Assembly (NCBI GenBank): GCA_030512335.1
Contig: JAULSU010000001.1
Coordinates: 6,076,001-6,140,000 of the forward strand
Direction of reading: 5' to 3'
DNA: 64,000 nt
Source: Immersiella caudata
Lineage: Eukaryota; Ascomycota; Sordariomycetes; Sordariales; Lasiosphaeriaceae
The notes under the pieces were generated by a model that was not told the DNA's origin, searched no databases, and saw only the letters and a program-made list of their open reading frames with translations. How positions within the stretch are numbered: position 1 is the first letter of the stretch; each line of letters begins with the position of its first letter. A program made the position numbers and the translations under genes. This document shows positions 47,099 to 57,526 of this stretch, piece by piece.

Positions 47099-47103
47099 GC
47101 AAC

Positions 47104-47340
47104 ACAGAAGCAAGCCCTTACGGACAGGGTTAAAACTAAGTTAATAATTGTTTGTCACCATAATATACAGTAACACACAGGGTGACTATACAGTGAGACA
47201 TACTTAAAGTTAGCGTAATTGTCAAAACAAATACTTACGTGAGGAACTAGAAGGATTCCTCATATTATCGTAGGGGTGATAATAGCTATTTATACTGTAA
47301 CATAAGAAGTATTTAATACTAGTGTTTACTGTGCTTGTTA
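47104..47340 (+). repeat. Older gypsy LTR, continuation
   Basis: Resumes after the nested solo LTR with the CCTTACGGACAGGG block and runs through the AGGAACTAGAAGGATTCCTC hairpin typical of this LTR. Confidence 0.55.
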
Positions 47341-47664
47341 TGGTCTCTGTACAGAGGTGCCTTTCAAAAGTTCTGCACAATGCCAAGCCAGCCACACCCC
47401 TTTAACTGAATGATCAGCAACCACACCACATCTGGTCTGGCCACGTAATCTTACCCCTCAACCCCGCTTCCACAGCTCAACAGTCAACATAACGATCAAG
47501 ATGTCACCAAATACAGATATTTCCATACGTGCGCTTATTATTACCCTTAAATCCCCTATTGTAGGCCTTTTTTTCGGCTGATATCTTTGCATAAACCGGG
47601 GTTTCCGTTAATACCGTTAATCAAATATATGCCAGGGCTATTAAGCGTGGGTTTGATATATATG

Positions 47665-48356
47665 TGTTAAATTCTAGCCTCTGAGAGCGCTAAAGAGGCC
47701 CTGTATTTACAGGGCCTGCCAGTGAGGAAGGCGCTGGGTACCCTGCACCCACTGGGTACCCTGCACCTGCAGCCACCACCCACTAGCCACAATGTGGCTT
47801 CGAACCTTCTGGAATCCAGAAGGCCTCAGGGCCTTCAGGGGGCCACAGAAGGCTCTGGAAGCCCACAGGCTTCCACAACCTTCTGAGGCCACATCAGTGA
47901 TTACGAGGCCTGTGGAGAGCCTCCACCATACTATTCTATTATTGTATTAGTAGTAGAAAGCTCTGGAATTTCCATTCCAGAGCTCCCACAGCCTATAACT
48001 AGCCATCTCCTCTCTTGTAATTAGCTTTCCTCTAAGCAAGCAATCTACTTCCTTCAGTTGAGTACTACTCACTGAAGCAAGCAATTCACAAGTAACACAG
48101 TTGTCATTACAGTGCAGAGTTCACTGAAACCTTCTGTTTTACAGCGTATAGTCCGCTGTAACTTGTCTTTTAGGCTCTGTAGTACAGGCCTTTGTTTGCT
48201 TCCTTCAGCACCTTAGTAAGCTCTGCTGTCGTACCTCACAGCGCTCCTCCGGAGCACTGTACTCGTATTTCTTCCCCTGATCGGAGCACTGTACTACAGG
48301 CTCCCACAGGCTCTCAGGCGCTGTAATACAGGCCTGTAGAGTGCTACAAAGCAACA
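47665..48356 (+). repeat. LTR-like TGTT...AACA element, 692 bp, flanked by ATATG
   Basis: Begins TGTTAAATTC, ends CAAAGCAACA, with ATATG on both sides (47660-47664, 48357-48361). TG...CA ends and a 5-bp duplication fit a solo LTR, although it has unusual internal palindromes (CCCTGTATTTACAGGG; CTCTGGAATTTCCATTCCAGAG). Composition is normal in an AT-rich surround. No internal retroelement of this family is present in the window. Confidence 0.8.
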
Positions 48357-49182
48357 ATATGGCTTTTAATTATTAAGAACAAATAGGTCAAAGATACTCC
48401 CTGTTCTAGCCGCCCATGAAAACATACCCCTGAAAATACTGAGAAGGTTATTACTAAGGTTTATAAAGATTGATATAGCTGTGAGAAATCCTGTGTTAAT
48501 CTAGCCGGTGAGCTTAGTGCCAAGGGCCTTAACATCTTAGTTATTACGATCTGGAGGATCCTTAAATTAACAGCTAACAAGGAAACCTGGACTGACGAAA
48601 AAGATAAAAGAGGAGCAACTAAAGTGGTGTTTTAATTATAAAGATTAGATTTTAAAGGATTAAAAACGTGTTATTTAGTTTGATAAAACTTCTATTATAT
48701 TACTTTATCACCGAAGAGGATATTATATTTAGAGGAAAGCTAATAAGCGATTTCTTAAAAGTTATATTTATAAACGGTAAAAAGGGTATTTAAAGTTTAT
48801 ATTTTAGGGTTGTTTTTCGTACGATTAAAAGGGGCTTTACCATTATTAGCTTCTGGAAATAAAGGCTGAAAAAGAGCAAGCTGAAAAGGATCTTAAGGAA
48901 TGGAATAAGGAGCTGGAGCTAATAATACAGAATAAGTGGGAGTTAAATACGTTAATAAAAAGGCTTGGTTTAGTTATAAAACGAGGTAAAAAACCATAAT
49001 AGCGATAGAATAAAACAAACGGCGAACTTATATAAGAATTAAAAAAAGGGATTAACTGGTATTACTATTAAACTAAGGTTTTTATACTAAAGCTAATTCC
49101 TTTTGTTAAAAGCTGTGGGCCGAATACACTTATTCAGGAGGATAAGGCTGGCGCACACGCTTATCACGCTTAACAGTGTATA

Positions 49183-49693
49183 TTGAACAGGTGCGGTGAT
49201 ACACCATAAGACTCAGGGCACAAAAGAATAAAACCACCCCCAAGAACGCCGATAGCGGCCAGTATGGCCGCCAGTAAAGTAACTCCCTCTCCAATTAAAG
49301 GAGCACGCGTGGAACTGACGTGTGAAAACAAGGACTGACCTGGAGGGAGGCACACAACCAAGTAGGGACAACCAAGTAGGGACAACCAAGTAGGGACAAC
49401 CAAGTAGGGACAACTGAGAAAAGGGACCGGGGATTACTACTTCTTCCTTCGATCAGAGGGAGGAGAGGTCACTTAAGCCATTCGCGGGTGTAACTCGTGG
49501 TGAAATCGCTGATATCGTCCTTTTTCTTTTTCGTTTACCTGCCCGGAGAAGAAACGCGGTTTGAAGAACCGCGCGGCGCGGCCTTGACGGCGCGCGCCAA
49601 AACTTCGCTAATTACAAAATGGTTACAGCGATATGCACAAAAAAACACTCAAAAGAACTACAAGGGGCGATTGGAACGATCGCCCCGAGTCAA
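49183..49693. mobile_element. 511-bp GC-rich insertion with tandem 14-mers, inside the Tc1 element
   Basis: Ends TTGA...TCAA, flanked by TATA on each side; comparison with the copy at 20,790 shows the uninterrupted Tc1 sequence, so this is a true insertion. It contains four 14-bp repeats and a GC-rich arm near 49,550-49,600. The inverted end is only 4 bp certain (6 if TA is counted). Short ORFs, no recognised domain; class unknown. Confidence 0.6.
49354..49409 (+). repeat. Four exact 14-bp tandem repeats
   Basis: Unit ACAACCAAGTAGGG, four exact copies plus a partial one; the length is not a multiple of three, so it is unlikely to code. Confidence 0.95.
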
Positions 49694-50083
49694 TATATAA
49701 TATCCATCAGGTACATTAACTCCTTTAGCCAGGTAATTCCCCTGATCTTAATATGATAGAGCTTTGTTGGTTCTGGATGAAGAGAGAAATAATTAAAAAG
49801 GGAGCCCTAAAAAGCAGGGCTGAGGCTATTCAAGTATAGGAGGAATGCTAGAATAAAAACCTCACTCAGGAGCGTATTCAGGCCTGGATTAAAAGGATTA
49901 TTAAGCATATACAACAGGTAATAAGGTGTGAAGGAGGTAACAAGTATCAAGAGGGCCGGAAAAGAATAAGGAGCTAGGGGGGCCAAGATGGCCAGGATTG
50001 TATGTAGTTAAAGGGGTGTGGCTGGCTTGGCATTGTGCAGAACTTTTGAAAGGCACCTCCGTAAGACCAGAGTGATTAAGGTG

Positions 50084-50745
50084 TGTTAAATTCTAGCCTC
50101 TGAGAGCGCTAAAGAGGCCCTGTATTTACAGGGCCTGCCAGTGAGGAAAGCACTGGGAACCCTGCACCTCCTGCGTACCCTGCACCTGCAGCCACCACTC
50201 ACTAGCCACAATGTGGCTTTGAACCTTCTGGAATCCAGAAGGCCTCAGGGCCTTCAGAGGGCCACAGAAGGCTCTGGAAGCCCACAGGCTTCCACAACCT
50301 TCTGAGGCCACATCAGCGATTACGAGGCCTGTGGAGAGCCTCCACCATACTATTCTATTATTGTATTAGTAGTAGAAAGCTCTGGAATGGAAATTCCAGA
50401 GCTCCCACAGCCTATAACTAGCCATCTCCTCTCCTGTAATTAGCTTTCCTCTCAAGCAAGCAATCTACTTCCTTCAGTTGAGTACTACTCACTGAAGCAA
50501 GCAATTCACAAGCAATACAGTCGTTTATTACAGTGCAGAGTTCACTGAAACCTTCTGTTTTACAGCGTTTAGTTCGCTGTAACTTGTCTTTTAGGCTCTG
50601 TAGTACAGGCCTTCGTTTGCTTCCTTCAACACCTTAGTAAGCTCTGCTGTTGTACCTTACAGCGCTCCTCCGGAGCACTGTACTACAGGCTCTCACAGGC
50701 TCTCAGGTGCTGTAATACAGGCCTGTAGAGTGCTACAAAGCAACA
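50084..50745 (+). repeat. LTR-like TGTT...AACA element, 662 bp, flanked by AGGTG
   Basis: Same ends as 47665 and highly similar along its length. Exact 5-bp duplication AGGTG (50079-50083, 50746-50750). One 30-bp segment near the 3' end (about 48,260-48,295 in the other copy) is missing here. Confidence 0.8.
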
Positions 50746-50751
50746 AGGTGA

Positions 50752-50912
50752 ACAATTCTCTTGGTGTAATCCCTGTGCTCACTTACCTCCACTGGGTGAC
50801 CCTGGTGATCACCCAGTGTCAGTACGGTGCTTATCCCCCCTCCCACACCGTGGCGACTGCGGGGACACGTCGGCCCGCCCCGGTCCATTAGGGTTACCTT
50901 CAGGTCGTCACA
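50752..50912 (+). repeat. Partial gypsy LTR, 3' end
   Basis: Carries GGGGACACGTCGG and ends TTCAGGTCGTCACA. It is the last repeat before normal sequence resumes. Confidence 0.65.
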
Positions 50913-51281
50913 AAATCTATTAAAAAGTGCACTTTATAAACATCTCTTCGTTTTTTTATACCTATTTTTATCAATTTATAATTATAGAGTTGAAATTTCA
51001 TACGGTGCATGCACGTGCCGCTTTGAAGTGGGAGACTCGCCCATTAGCCAAACGCGTCTCGCCCGTTAGCCAAAGTGTTTTCCAGCGGGTTCATCCGCAG
51101 CTTGGCACGCTTGTGGGGCAGTCGAGCCAATCTTAAAACGCCACCGGCAGGCCTCGTCTGCTGCAGTCGCCCTCAGTGCGCAGCACGCAGGACGAATCCA
51201 GTGATTCGTTGTTCAACACCTCGATTGGGAATCGATCCAATCCGTCGGGATCCCGACATCCCTTCTCGCACTCCCACAAGG
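50913..51281. promoter_or_regulatory. Transition to gene-rich DNA; 5' region of the ubiquitin protease
   Basis: AT-rich to about 50,990, then normal composition with a duplicated GCCNNTTAGCCAAA stretch (about 51,040-51,075). The reading frame of the protease is open upstream to 51075, but the first well-placed ATG with a membrane anchor is at 51282. Confidence 0.4.
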
Positions 51282-53096
51282 ATGCCGGACAGGACGCTGA
51301 CGGTAGCTACGTATGCCGCCGGCGCATCTCTCGCCGCAATTACGCTGATTTACGTCTTCGCGCCAACCTACTTTATCGACAGCGCGCAGCCCTCGACCTC
51401 GTCCAGCATCTTCGGCACCAAGAAACCATGCGTCGTCGGCCTCAGTAACCCCGCAAACGACTGCTTCATCAACTCTGTACTCCAGGCCCTAGCTGGGCTC
51501 AAAGACCTCCGCCTGTACCTCATACAAGAGACACACCGCCGCAGCCGCGACGATGGTCACGTCTACGGACGCGTCGTGCTGCTGGGCGCAAACGATGAGG
51601 GGAGCACCGACGACTTCGCAGGTCGCAAGGATCTGCCCGAGTGGAAGATCGAAGGTCTCCAGGCAGGCATAGTCTCCAAGGGCCTCAAGGATATCCTCGA
51701 CGCGCTGAACGAGCGCCCAATATACAAAAAGACAATATCGGCGGGTCCTTTCGTTCGGACTCTGGAGATGGCATTCCGGCAGCGCATCAGCCGCCAGCAA
51801 CAGGATGCCCAAGAGTTTCTCCAAGTCGTTGCCGAGAGACTGTGTGATGAATATCATGCGGGGCGTAGGGCGAGGAGACTAGCCAGACTGCAGGCTGCCA
51901 TGGCAGATGCCGAGCCACGCGACTCTCCTTCCCCCGCGACACTGCAGCTAGGAATCGCCAATGTTACTCCTGCCAGCGCTGGGAATGTGACAGACGCCGC
52001 CGCCTCAAGCGCTGCATCCACCAGGAGCGCCAACGTCGAAGATGACGAGGGGTTTCCTTTGGAAGGCCGCTTTGAATCGCAGATCGAATGTCTGACCTGC
52101 GGCTTCAAGCCGCAACCAACCGAATCAACGTTCTGCACCTTGACCCTAAATGTGCCCCAAGCCTCATCAACCACCCTTAACGCATGCTTCGACGGCATGT
52201 TCAAAACCGAGTTCATCGACGACTTCAAATGTGAGAAATGCCGCCTGCTCCACGCCGTGGAAGTGTACTCGCGGCGATGCATAGCAGGCACGGAAACCTC
52301 ACAAGAAGAGGCCCGTTCCGCCGTCGCAAAGCTTCAACTCGCAATTGAGACCAACCCCGAGAAGCCCCCAAAGGGCGTTCCACTACCCGACCTCTCCGAA
52401 GCACCGAAGCGGAGGATAGCACGGCACATCCGTCTAACGCATTTCCCGCGGGTCCTGGCCATCCACCTTTCCCGCTCCATATATGACGCCAGCAATCTGT
52501 CGCAAAAGAACTCTGCCAAGGTAGCTTTCCCAGAACGCCTGCCACTAGGGGGTCTCCTCAACCAAAAGAAGTACAGGCTCCGCGGGTTGGTGACACACAA
52601 GGGGAGCCACCACAGCGGACACTACGAAACCTTTCGACGACAGGACGTGCCGCCACCCTTCTCCAACCCAAGCACATTCCAACCCTCAGAGATCTTCAGC
52701 AACCCCGCCATTACATCCTCCACCCGCCAGCTCGCGGTCCCCGAACAGAGGTCAGAAGCAAGCAGTCCTATAACACCAGTCCCGGATCTCCTAGCCCCCG
52801 GGTCGGGGACCGACTCCTCAGTTTTGTCATTTGACACGCCAGCACCTCCTCAAGAACTCTCGAGTCCTGCAGCAAAATCCATACCCATGGCACTGTCTCC
52901 TGACTCGCAAATCGGAAACTCTGAGGCACGGAGCAAAGGTACAACGACCGAGCACAAGCGCAAAAAACGTCAACAGCAGGATCTATGGTGGCGAATCAGC
53001 GACGAAAAGGTCAAGCAGGCGAGCACCAGCGATGTTTTGGGTATGCAACGTGAAGTCTACCTATTGTTTTATGAGCTGGACAGGGAGTATCGATAG
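51282..53096 (+). CDS. UBP16: Ubiquitin carboxyl-terminal hydrolase, membrane-anchored (Ubp16-like)
   Basis: A cysteine protease that removes ubiquitin from proteins; the yeast relative sits in the mitochondrial outer membrane. Intronless, 604 aa from ATG 51282. A hydrophobic helix at residues 8-27 (ATYAAGASLAAITLIYVFAP) follows the start. The Cys box VGLSNPANDCFINSVLQAL has the catalytic Cys at about 61 (family usually GNTC; here ANDC, still C). The His box RGLVTHKGSHHSGHYETF has the His at about 447. A zinc-ribbon pair (CLTCGF, CEKC) lies between. The region after the His box is Ser/Pro-rich. An in-frame ATG at 51075 would add 69 Arg-rich residues. First intact gene after the AT-rich block. 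Confidence 0.88.
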   Translation: MPDRTLTVATYAAGASLAAITLIYVFAPTYFIDSAQPSTSSSIFGTKKPCVVGLSNPANDCFINSVLQALAGLKDLRLYLIQETHRRSRDDGHVYGRVVLLGANDEGSTDDFAGRKDLPEWKIEGLQAGIVSKGLKDILDALNERPIYKKTISAGPFVRTLEMAFRQRISRQQQDAQEFLQVVAERLCDEYHAGRRARRLARLQAAMADAEPRDSPSPATLQLGIANVTPASAGNVTDAAASSAASTRSANVEDDEGFPLEGRFESQIECLTCGFKPQPTESTFCTLTLNVPQASSTTLNACFDGMFKTEFIDDFKCEKCRLLHAVEVYSRRCIAGTETSQEEARSAVAKLQLAIETNPEKPPKGVPLPDLSEAPKRRIARHIRLTHFPRVLAIHLSRSIYDASNLSQKNSAKVAFPERLPLGGLLNQKKYRLRGLVTHKGSHHSGHYETFRRQDVPPPFSNPSTFQPSEIFSNPAITSSTRQLAVPEQRSEASSPITPVPDLLAPGSGTDSSVLSFDTPAPPQELSSPAAKSIPMALSPDSQIGNSEARSKGTTTEHKRKKRQQQDLWWRISDEKVKQASTSDVLGMQREVYLLFYELDREYR

Positions 53097-53581
53097 AGAC
53101 AATACTGCCTGCAAGGCATAGAGTGAGTGGGCTTTGAGCAACGCCCGAGTCATCATGCTGGGCGTAGTTTGGGTCGGCCTTGCCGTTTTGCGGGAATGGT
53201 GAAGAACAAGAGGCAGGATGTACATTATATTGATCGTCTGAACTGAAGAGTTCCGACCGGAAATGACCCGAGAGCCTACAAGGACGGGGCGGAATTGGTT
53301 CAAAGCGAACGGCAAATGGCGAACATAGGCTCGAAACGGACGTATTTCACTGCTCTCTGCGGTCAATGGAGCTGCATATACATTTCAGGTATACATATAT
53401 TTCTCGAGGAAGGCGGAAACATAGAATAGAGGCATACCGTACACATTAGTTCGGATATATGGGTGAGGCAGGTTCAGTGGTGTTGCGCTGGATAGTTCAG
53501 CTGGCCAAGTCAGCTCAGGGGCTGATGATACCTCTTGTGATAAGGACTGGTATTGTGCTTCGGTTCTTGCCCGAGAGCACG
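53097..53581. other. Intergenic, tail-to-tail
   Basis: 3' flanks of the ubiquitin protease (+) and the oxysterol-binding protein (-). No gene seen. Confidence 0.4.
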
Positions 53582-54937
53582 CTATTGGCCTAGTAACCCC
53601 TTTGCGACCCTTGCGGCCTCCTCTTCGCTCAGTGGGGGCAGATTACGCGCCTTGTCTGCCTTACTCCTGTCATATCGCCACAGCCCACCCGTCTTGTCCG
53701 AGTCACCATTCTCGGCCAGTCCCACATCCGAGCCCAGCTGCGCCAGCACTGGGTCTTCGCTATCGGATGCGCTGAAGTACCGCCGTTCCCAGGTGCGTCC
53801 CTCGGCCTTCTCCTTTGCGCGCAGCTCTCGCTGCGCGTTCTCGATCTTGGACTTCTCCCGGCCTACCGTGTCGAGATCCGCTTTAGCGATTGCGGCCGCC
53901 ACCTTTGACCACGCCCGCCTGGACTCCAGGGGATGTTGTTGCTCGACAGGAGCAACGGAAAGCTTGGCATGGGGCACCTTTTCAGGATCCCAGGTCTCGA
54001 CGAGGGTGTTCTTGCCATTGTGCTTGGCTGAACCGGAGTAAATCTCAAAGTTTTTAGACCATTGGCCAGTGACGTTGAAGAGGACATCCTTTTCGCTGCC
54101 CGTGCGATACATCGAAGCAGTAAATGAGTTCTTCTTGCCGGACAGCCAGCCTCTTCCACTGTAGTCGATCTTGGCCGTGAATCCAGTTGATGAGGTGATG
54201 TATGACGCACCGTCGAGCTCGATGAAAGGCGACCCGAAAACGAGACCCTCGATATGGAGCAACGGGAGGGTAATCAAGTAAGTGTCGGGCTCTTTCGACC
54301 CCGGTGCGGGAACAGTCAGGACGGCGTGTCCGATCTGCTTGATGTTGATGGTCTTGGAGAAAGATGCCTTCTGCGCGTTGTAGCCTTCGAGGTGGACACC
54401 AGTCTCGGTATTGGTGATCGAATATGCGGTTGCCGGGGGGTGGTGGCTGCGGCGATACTAGTAAGCAGGGAGGCTATACTGCGGGAAGGGGGAAACTGCG
54501 CACCTGACTTGCTCGCTCGTCAGCTCTGTCGTTCCCGCGGCATCCTCCCACTTGCCCAGGAAGAGCTCCCCGAGGAAGGGATTCAGAGGCTTCTTCTCAT
54601 TGCCGTATTGTTCGCTTCGACTGGCGTACTGCTGCTTCAGGGTGGTCAAGAACCATTTGAGGACAAGAAGTGCCCTCTTGGCAGGGTCTGCTTCTTTTGC
54701 GGGAGCCGCAAAGATCGCTGGGTGTTCACACCAGTACGAGCTGAATTCAGTCAAGCTGGTGGACGAGAGGATGAAAGGCGGCGCTGTGAGACTGGCCAAG
54801 TCACCATTGAAAGACGCAATAGACTGAGGGGCGGCAAAGTCAGTTGTCTGAAGCCGACAATTTCATCCTATCACAGGGGAACAAACCTTCAGGAACGATC
54901 CCCAGCTCCCTCCGCCAGCCTGTTGCGCCTCTGCCAT
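53582..54937 (-). CDS. KES1: Oxysterol-binding protein, Kes1/Osh4-type
   Basis: Lipid-transfer proteins of this family exchange sterol and PI4P between membranes. Exons are 54937-54887, 54823-54504 and 54446-53582 (introns 63 and 57 bp, GTTTGT...TCAG and GTGCGC...GCAG), giving 411 aa, close to yeast Kes1 (434 aa). Short N-terminus MAEAQQAGGGSWGSFLK, so no PH or ankyrin domain. The family signature EQVSHHPPATAY (residues 121-132) spans the second splice junction. NPFLGELFLGKWED lies upstream; a C-terminal basic helix (RRAWSKVAAAIAKADLD) and WERRYF follow. The splice choice is confirmed because SHHPP appears only after splicing. Confidence 0.92.
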
Positions 54938-55509
54938 AGTTCTCGGGGAAGGTTTATCGCGTGATCAACGTCAGGCCTAAAAGGCAACGCAACCCTTGTG
55001 AGCTGTTTAGCACTAGTCGTATCGTTGACAGAACAAACGCGGGCAAGAACGACAAATGTGATCTTTGGGGGTTGTGATCCGTGCCTTGTTTCGGAAGGGA
55101 TGTCTGGGAAATCCTCGGATATTTTTTTCGTTGAACAATGGGAGCTTGATGGTGGGCTGGGTTGGGCGGGGGTTTAGGGAACGTGGAACTTGGACCCCTC
55201 CTTTTTATCCCAACCTAACATCCTGGGGCGCACATGTACAAGGTTTGGGGTTCCAGCTAATGTTACGTCACCCCGCGCCAAGAAACCATCGTCATTGGAA
55301 TGTTGGAACTCGCAGGCCAGACATCTGGAGCCTCACGCCGCGCAAACTTGGACGGCACATTGACTTCGGGAGAGGTAGACACCACGCACAAGATCTGGAC
55401 CAGTGCGACGACGGCTTCCTCCGCGATTCAGATCCTTTTGACCGACCGCGTTAATCGGCCAGCCGTCCAAGGCCCCGACCAGGCAGGAGATCACCTGTTT
55501 CGAGGCCCT
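54938..55509. promoter_or_regulatory. Intergenic, upstream of the oxysterol-binding protein
   Basis: Promoter of the OSBP gene and 3' flank of the next gene. ORFs here show no domain. Confidence 0.4.
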
Positions 55510-57259
55510 TCATAGATCTCCCAATTTACCTTGGACCTTGGTTTCCCACCAGCTTTCCCAGTCAATCACCTTGCCGGCCTTCCGGGCCTCCTCAGCGCAG
55601 AACACCATAGCGTGACTGCGAATAACCTCCTCCAGGGTACACGCGACGAGTTGTCTCTGCGCCCTGTCAGTTGTCCAGCCATGGTTTTTGACCTTGTCCA
55701 CCGCCAGAATAAACTGCCGTGTCAGGCCAGCATCACCCCCTCCGTGGCCAAGACTTTCGAGGCGTGGTATGTGCGTAAGGGTCTGTCCGGTTCGGAAATC
55801 GTGGACGGTGATGGTGGATGAGTCGGCATATATCTCCCCGTCGACTCCGTACAGATGGGTATAGCGCTCGCATACTTGCCTCGTCTGCGCTACCATGTGG
55901 AAGATGGCTGTTTTGGACCCTCTTCCTCGCATGGGGTCAGGAAGTGGCTTGTTATCCGTCGAGGCCGCTGAGGGTTGGTCGGAAAGGGGGTCCTCGTCCC
56001 AGGTGATAGTGACCTGTTTCATGTCAAAATGCCGCAATTGATGCTCTGTGAAGGGGAGCGCGACACACAACTTGCTCATCGCAGACATCGTTGTCGCTTT
56101 CGTAAACACACCGACCAAACCAGTTGCGTCGGGCCACCTCACTGTCGGGTACACTTTCATCATAATCCGTGGCGAGCTCAGAGAGCAAAGCTTCCCTCGC
56201 GCGCTCCTCAGTGCCATACGACTCAATATCCGGGACAACAATGCTTATAGGCCAGCCCTTATTTCCCGTGCCCAACCCAACGTGTTCGTTGCCAGTGTAT
56301 ATCCGCTTCGCCGAGTACTTGCACTCCTTCTCGATAGGGCACGATAGGCAGTTGGTTGCCGCACCAGCTGCAACCGGCTTCCTGCTCTTCTTGAAATACT
56401 GCAGTGAACCTCTGCTTGACACAGTCGAAGGGAGGTGTGGTGGCTCCCCTTTGCCAGCCTCGTCCGTGGCAGAAGACGATGGTGACGAACAGAGCAACCA
56501 CAGCAGCACGTCGATGTCGTGACAGCTCTTTGTCAACAGACTCGGCGCTGTGGTGCTTTCCCTTCGCCAATTTCCCCTGACGTAGCTATGCGTGAAATGC
56601 CACCACCCAACTGGCTCCGTGTGGTTCACCGACAAGAGATCCCCAATGACGCGGTCCTCGAGAACCAGCTTTCGGAGCATGATATTATGCGGACTGTACC
56701 GCAGAACATGGCCAATCGAGAAGACCATCTGCTCGCCCCCTTCGTTGCGATTAGAACGCAGAGTCCGGTACAGCGTGACGCAGTCCGCCAGCGTAGTGGC
56801 CAGCGGTTTCTCGCACATGATATGCAGGCCGCCGAGCTCTGTGAGAGCAACCACAACCTCGCGATGCATCTCATCCAAGACGCAAACGAACGCGGCATCC
56901 ACGCCATCAGGAACATCTGACTCACCCGCAGCGGTGCGTTCCCGACGGTGTTTTTCATAGGCGATAAATTGCTTCCAGTCCCGGAACAAGGCCCCGTCGG
57001 GAGGTTGTCCTTCAGCTCCCCAAATCAGGCTCTTCCCGAACTCCGTCCGCTTGTAATCGTCCGGCTCGGCGACGGCCACAACCATGCCATTGCTCGATCT
57101 GCGGATGGCGCGTGCATACGCCCGACCGCGTGATCCGGCGCCGATGATCAGAACCCGGGGGGGACTCTCCGACATGGGCGGCGGGCTCGGAGTTCGTATC
57201 CGGTCCGTGTCCACCGTATCCGGCTTGGCATGTGGAGGAAGCGAGGTGTTGGGCGACAT
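55510..57259 (-). CDS. Gfo/Idh/MocA-family NAD(P) oxidoreductase with cysteine cluster
   Basis: Exon 1 is 57259-56069 and exon 2 56013-55510, with a 55-bp phase-0 intron (GTGTGT...ACAG), giving 564 aa. The Rossmann motif VLIIGAGSRGRAYA is at 36-49. The family CEKPLA is at 149-154 with the catalytic-type Lys151. CLSCPIEKEC (Cys304, 307, 313) is a cluster seen in a fungal branch; whether it binds metal is unknown. The C-terminal sheet domain includes VTITWDED and LGHGGGDAGLTRQF. The start chosen is the Met before SPNTSLPPHAK; an ATG 62 codons further up is in frame but that part is low in similarity to a protein start. The sugar or other substrate is not known. Confidence 0.85.
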
Positions 57260-57526
57260 GGACGACGGTGCAGATGAAAATCCGGTAAGAAAGTAGGTAT
57301 ACTCCGGGGTTCCCCTGCCAGGCGTCTGAGAGTAGCGTGACTTTGATGCAAACGTTGATGTTGTCAGGAACACCCCGCACGTCTGCCTGCAACCTGTGAC
57401 AACACCTCGGTACAGTGCCAAGAAGAGCACACTGTGCGCGACCATTGATGTAAATTCAGACAGGGTCCTCCATCTCGCGTTCGATGTCGAAACATTGTAA
57501 TATCAGAAATAAAACCAGCTCGTCGC
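57260..57526. promoter_or_regulatory. Shared divergent promoter, oxidoreductase / REX2
   Basis: 267 bp between start codons of genes on opposite strands. Confidence 0.45.

Larger units (their letters stand above)
47501..49965 (+). pseudogene. Tc1-like transposase, broken and interrupted twice
   Basis: The N-terminus MSPNTDISIRALIITLKSPI near 47,501 looks like the helix-turn-helix part. After the LTR-like insert comes the core. After the second insert come the GNSPDLNMIELCW-like residues near 49,735-49,770, carrying the last catalytic acid region, and a C-terminal IQAWIKRIIKHIQQ near 49,885. Several in-frame stops. Not functional. Confidence 0.7.
47352..50061 (+). mobile_element. Tc1/mariner-like transposon with two nested insertions
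   Basis: Inverted ends of about 55 bp start CAGAGGTGCCTTTCAAAAG on the left and CGGAGGTGCCTTTCAAAAG on the right (inverse), both next to TA. Without the inserted LTR-like element (47665-48356 plus duplication) and the GC-rich insert (49183-49693 plus duplication) the element is about 1.5 kb, normal for Tc1. Confidence 0.85.
12720..50912. repeat. AT-rich, RIP-mutated transposon block without host genes
   Basis: Composition changes abruptly near 12,710 and back near 50,990. Inside, TpA-rich sequence, frequent TAA/TAG in place of CAA/CAG/TGG in recognisable transposon ORFs, and nested repeats dominate. No intact host gene was found. Individual elements are listed separately. Confidence 0.9.

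Noticed and set aside
47707..47892. 61-aa minus ORF repeated at 50126-50311
   Set aside because: It occurs in both copies of the LTR-like element because the DNA is repeated; no start context or domain.
12720..50912. CRISPR-like array
   Set aside because: Repeats are dispersed transposon ends or short tandem repeats without regular spacers, and this is a eukaryotic genome.
56000..56250. Frameshift in the oxidoreductase gene
   Set aside because: A 55-bp intron (56014-56068) with GT-AG borders restores the frame DEQV-VTITWDED.
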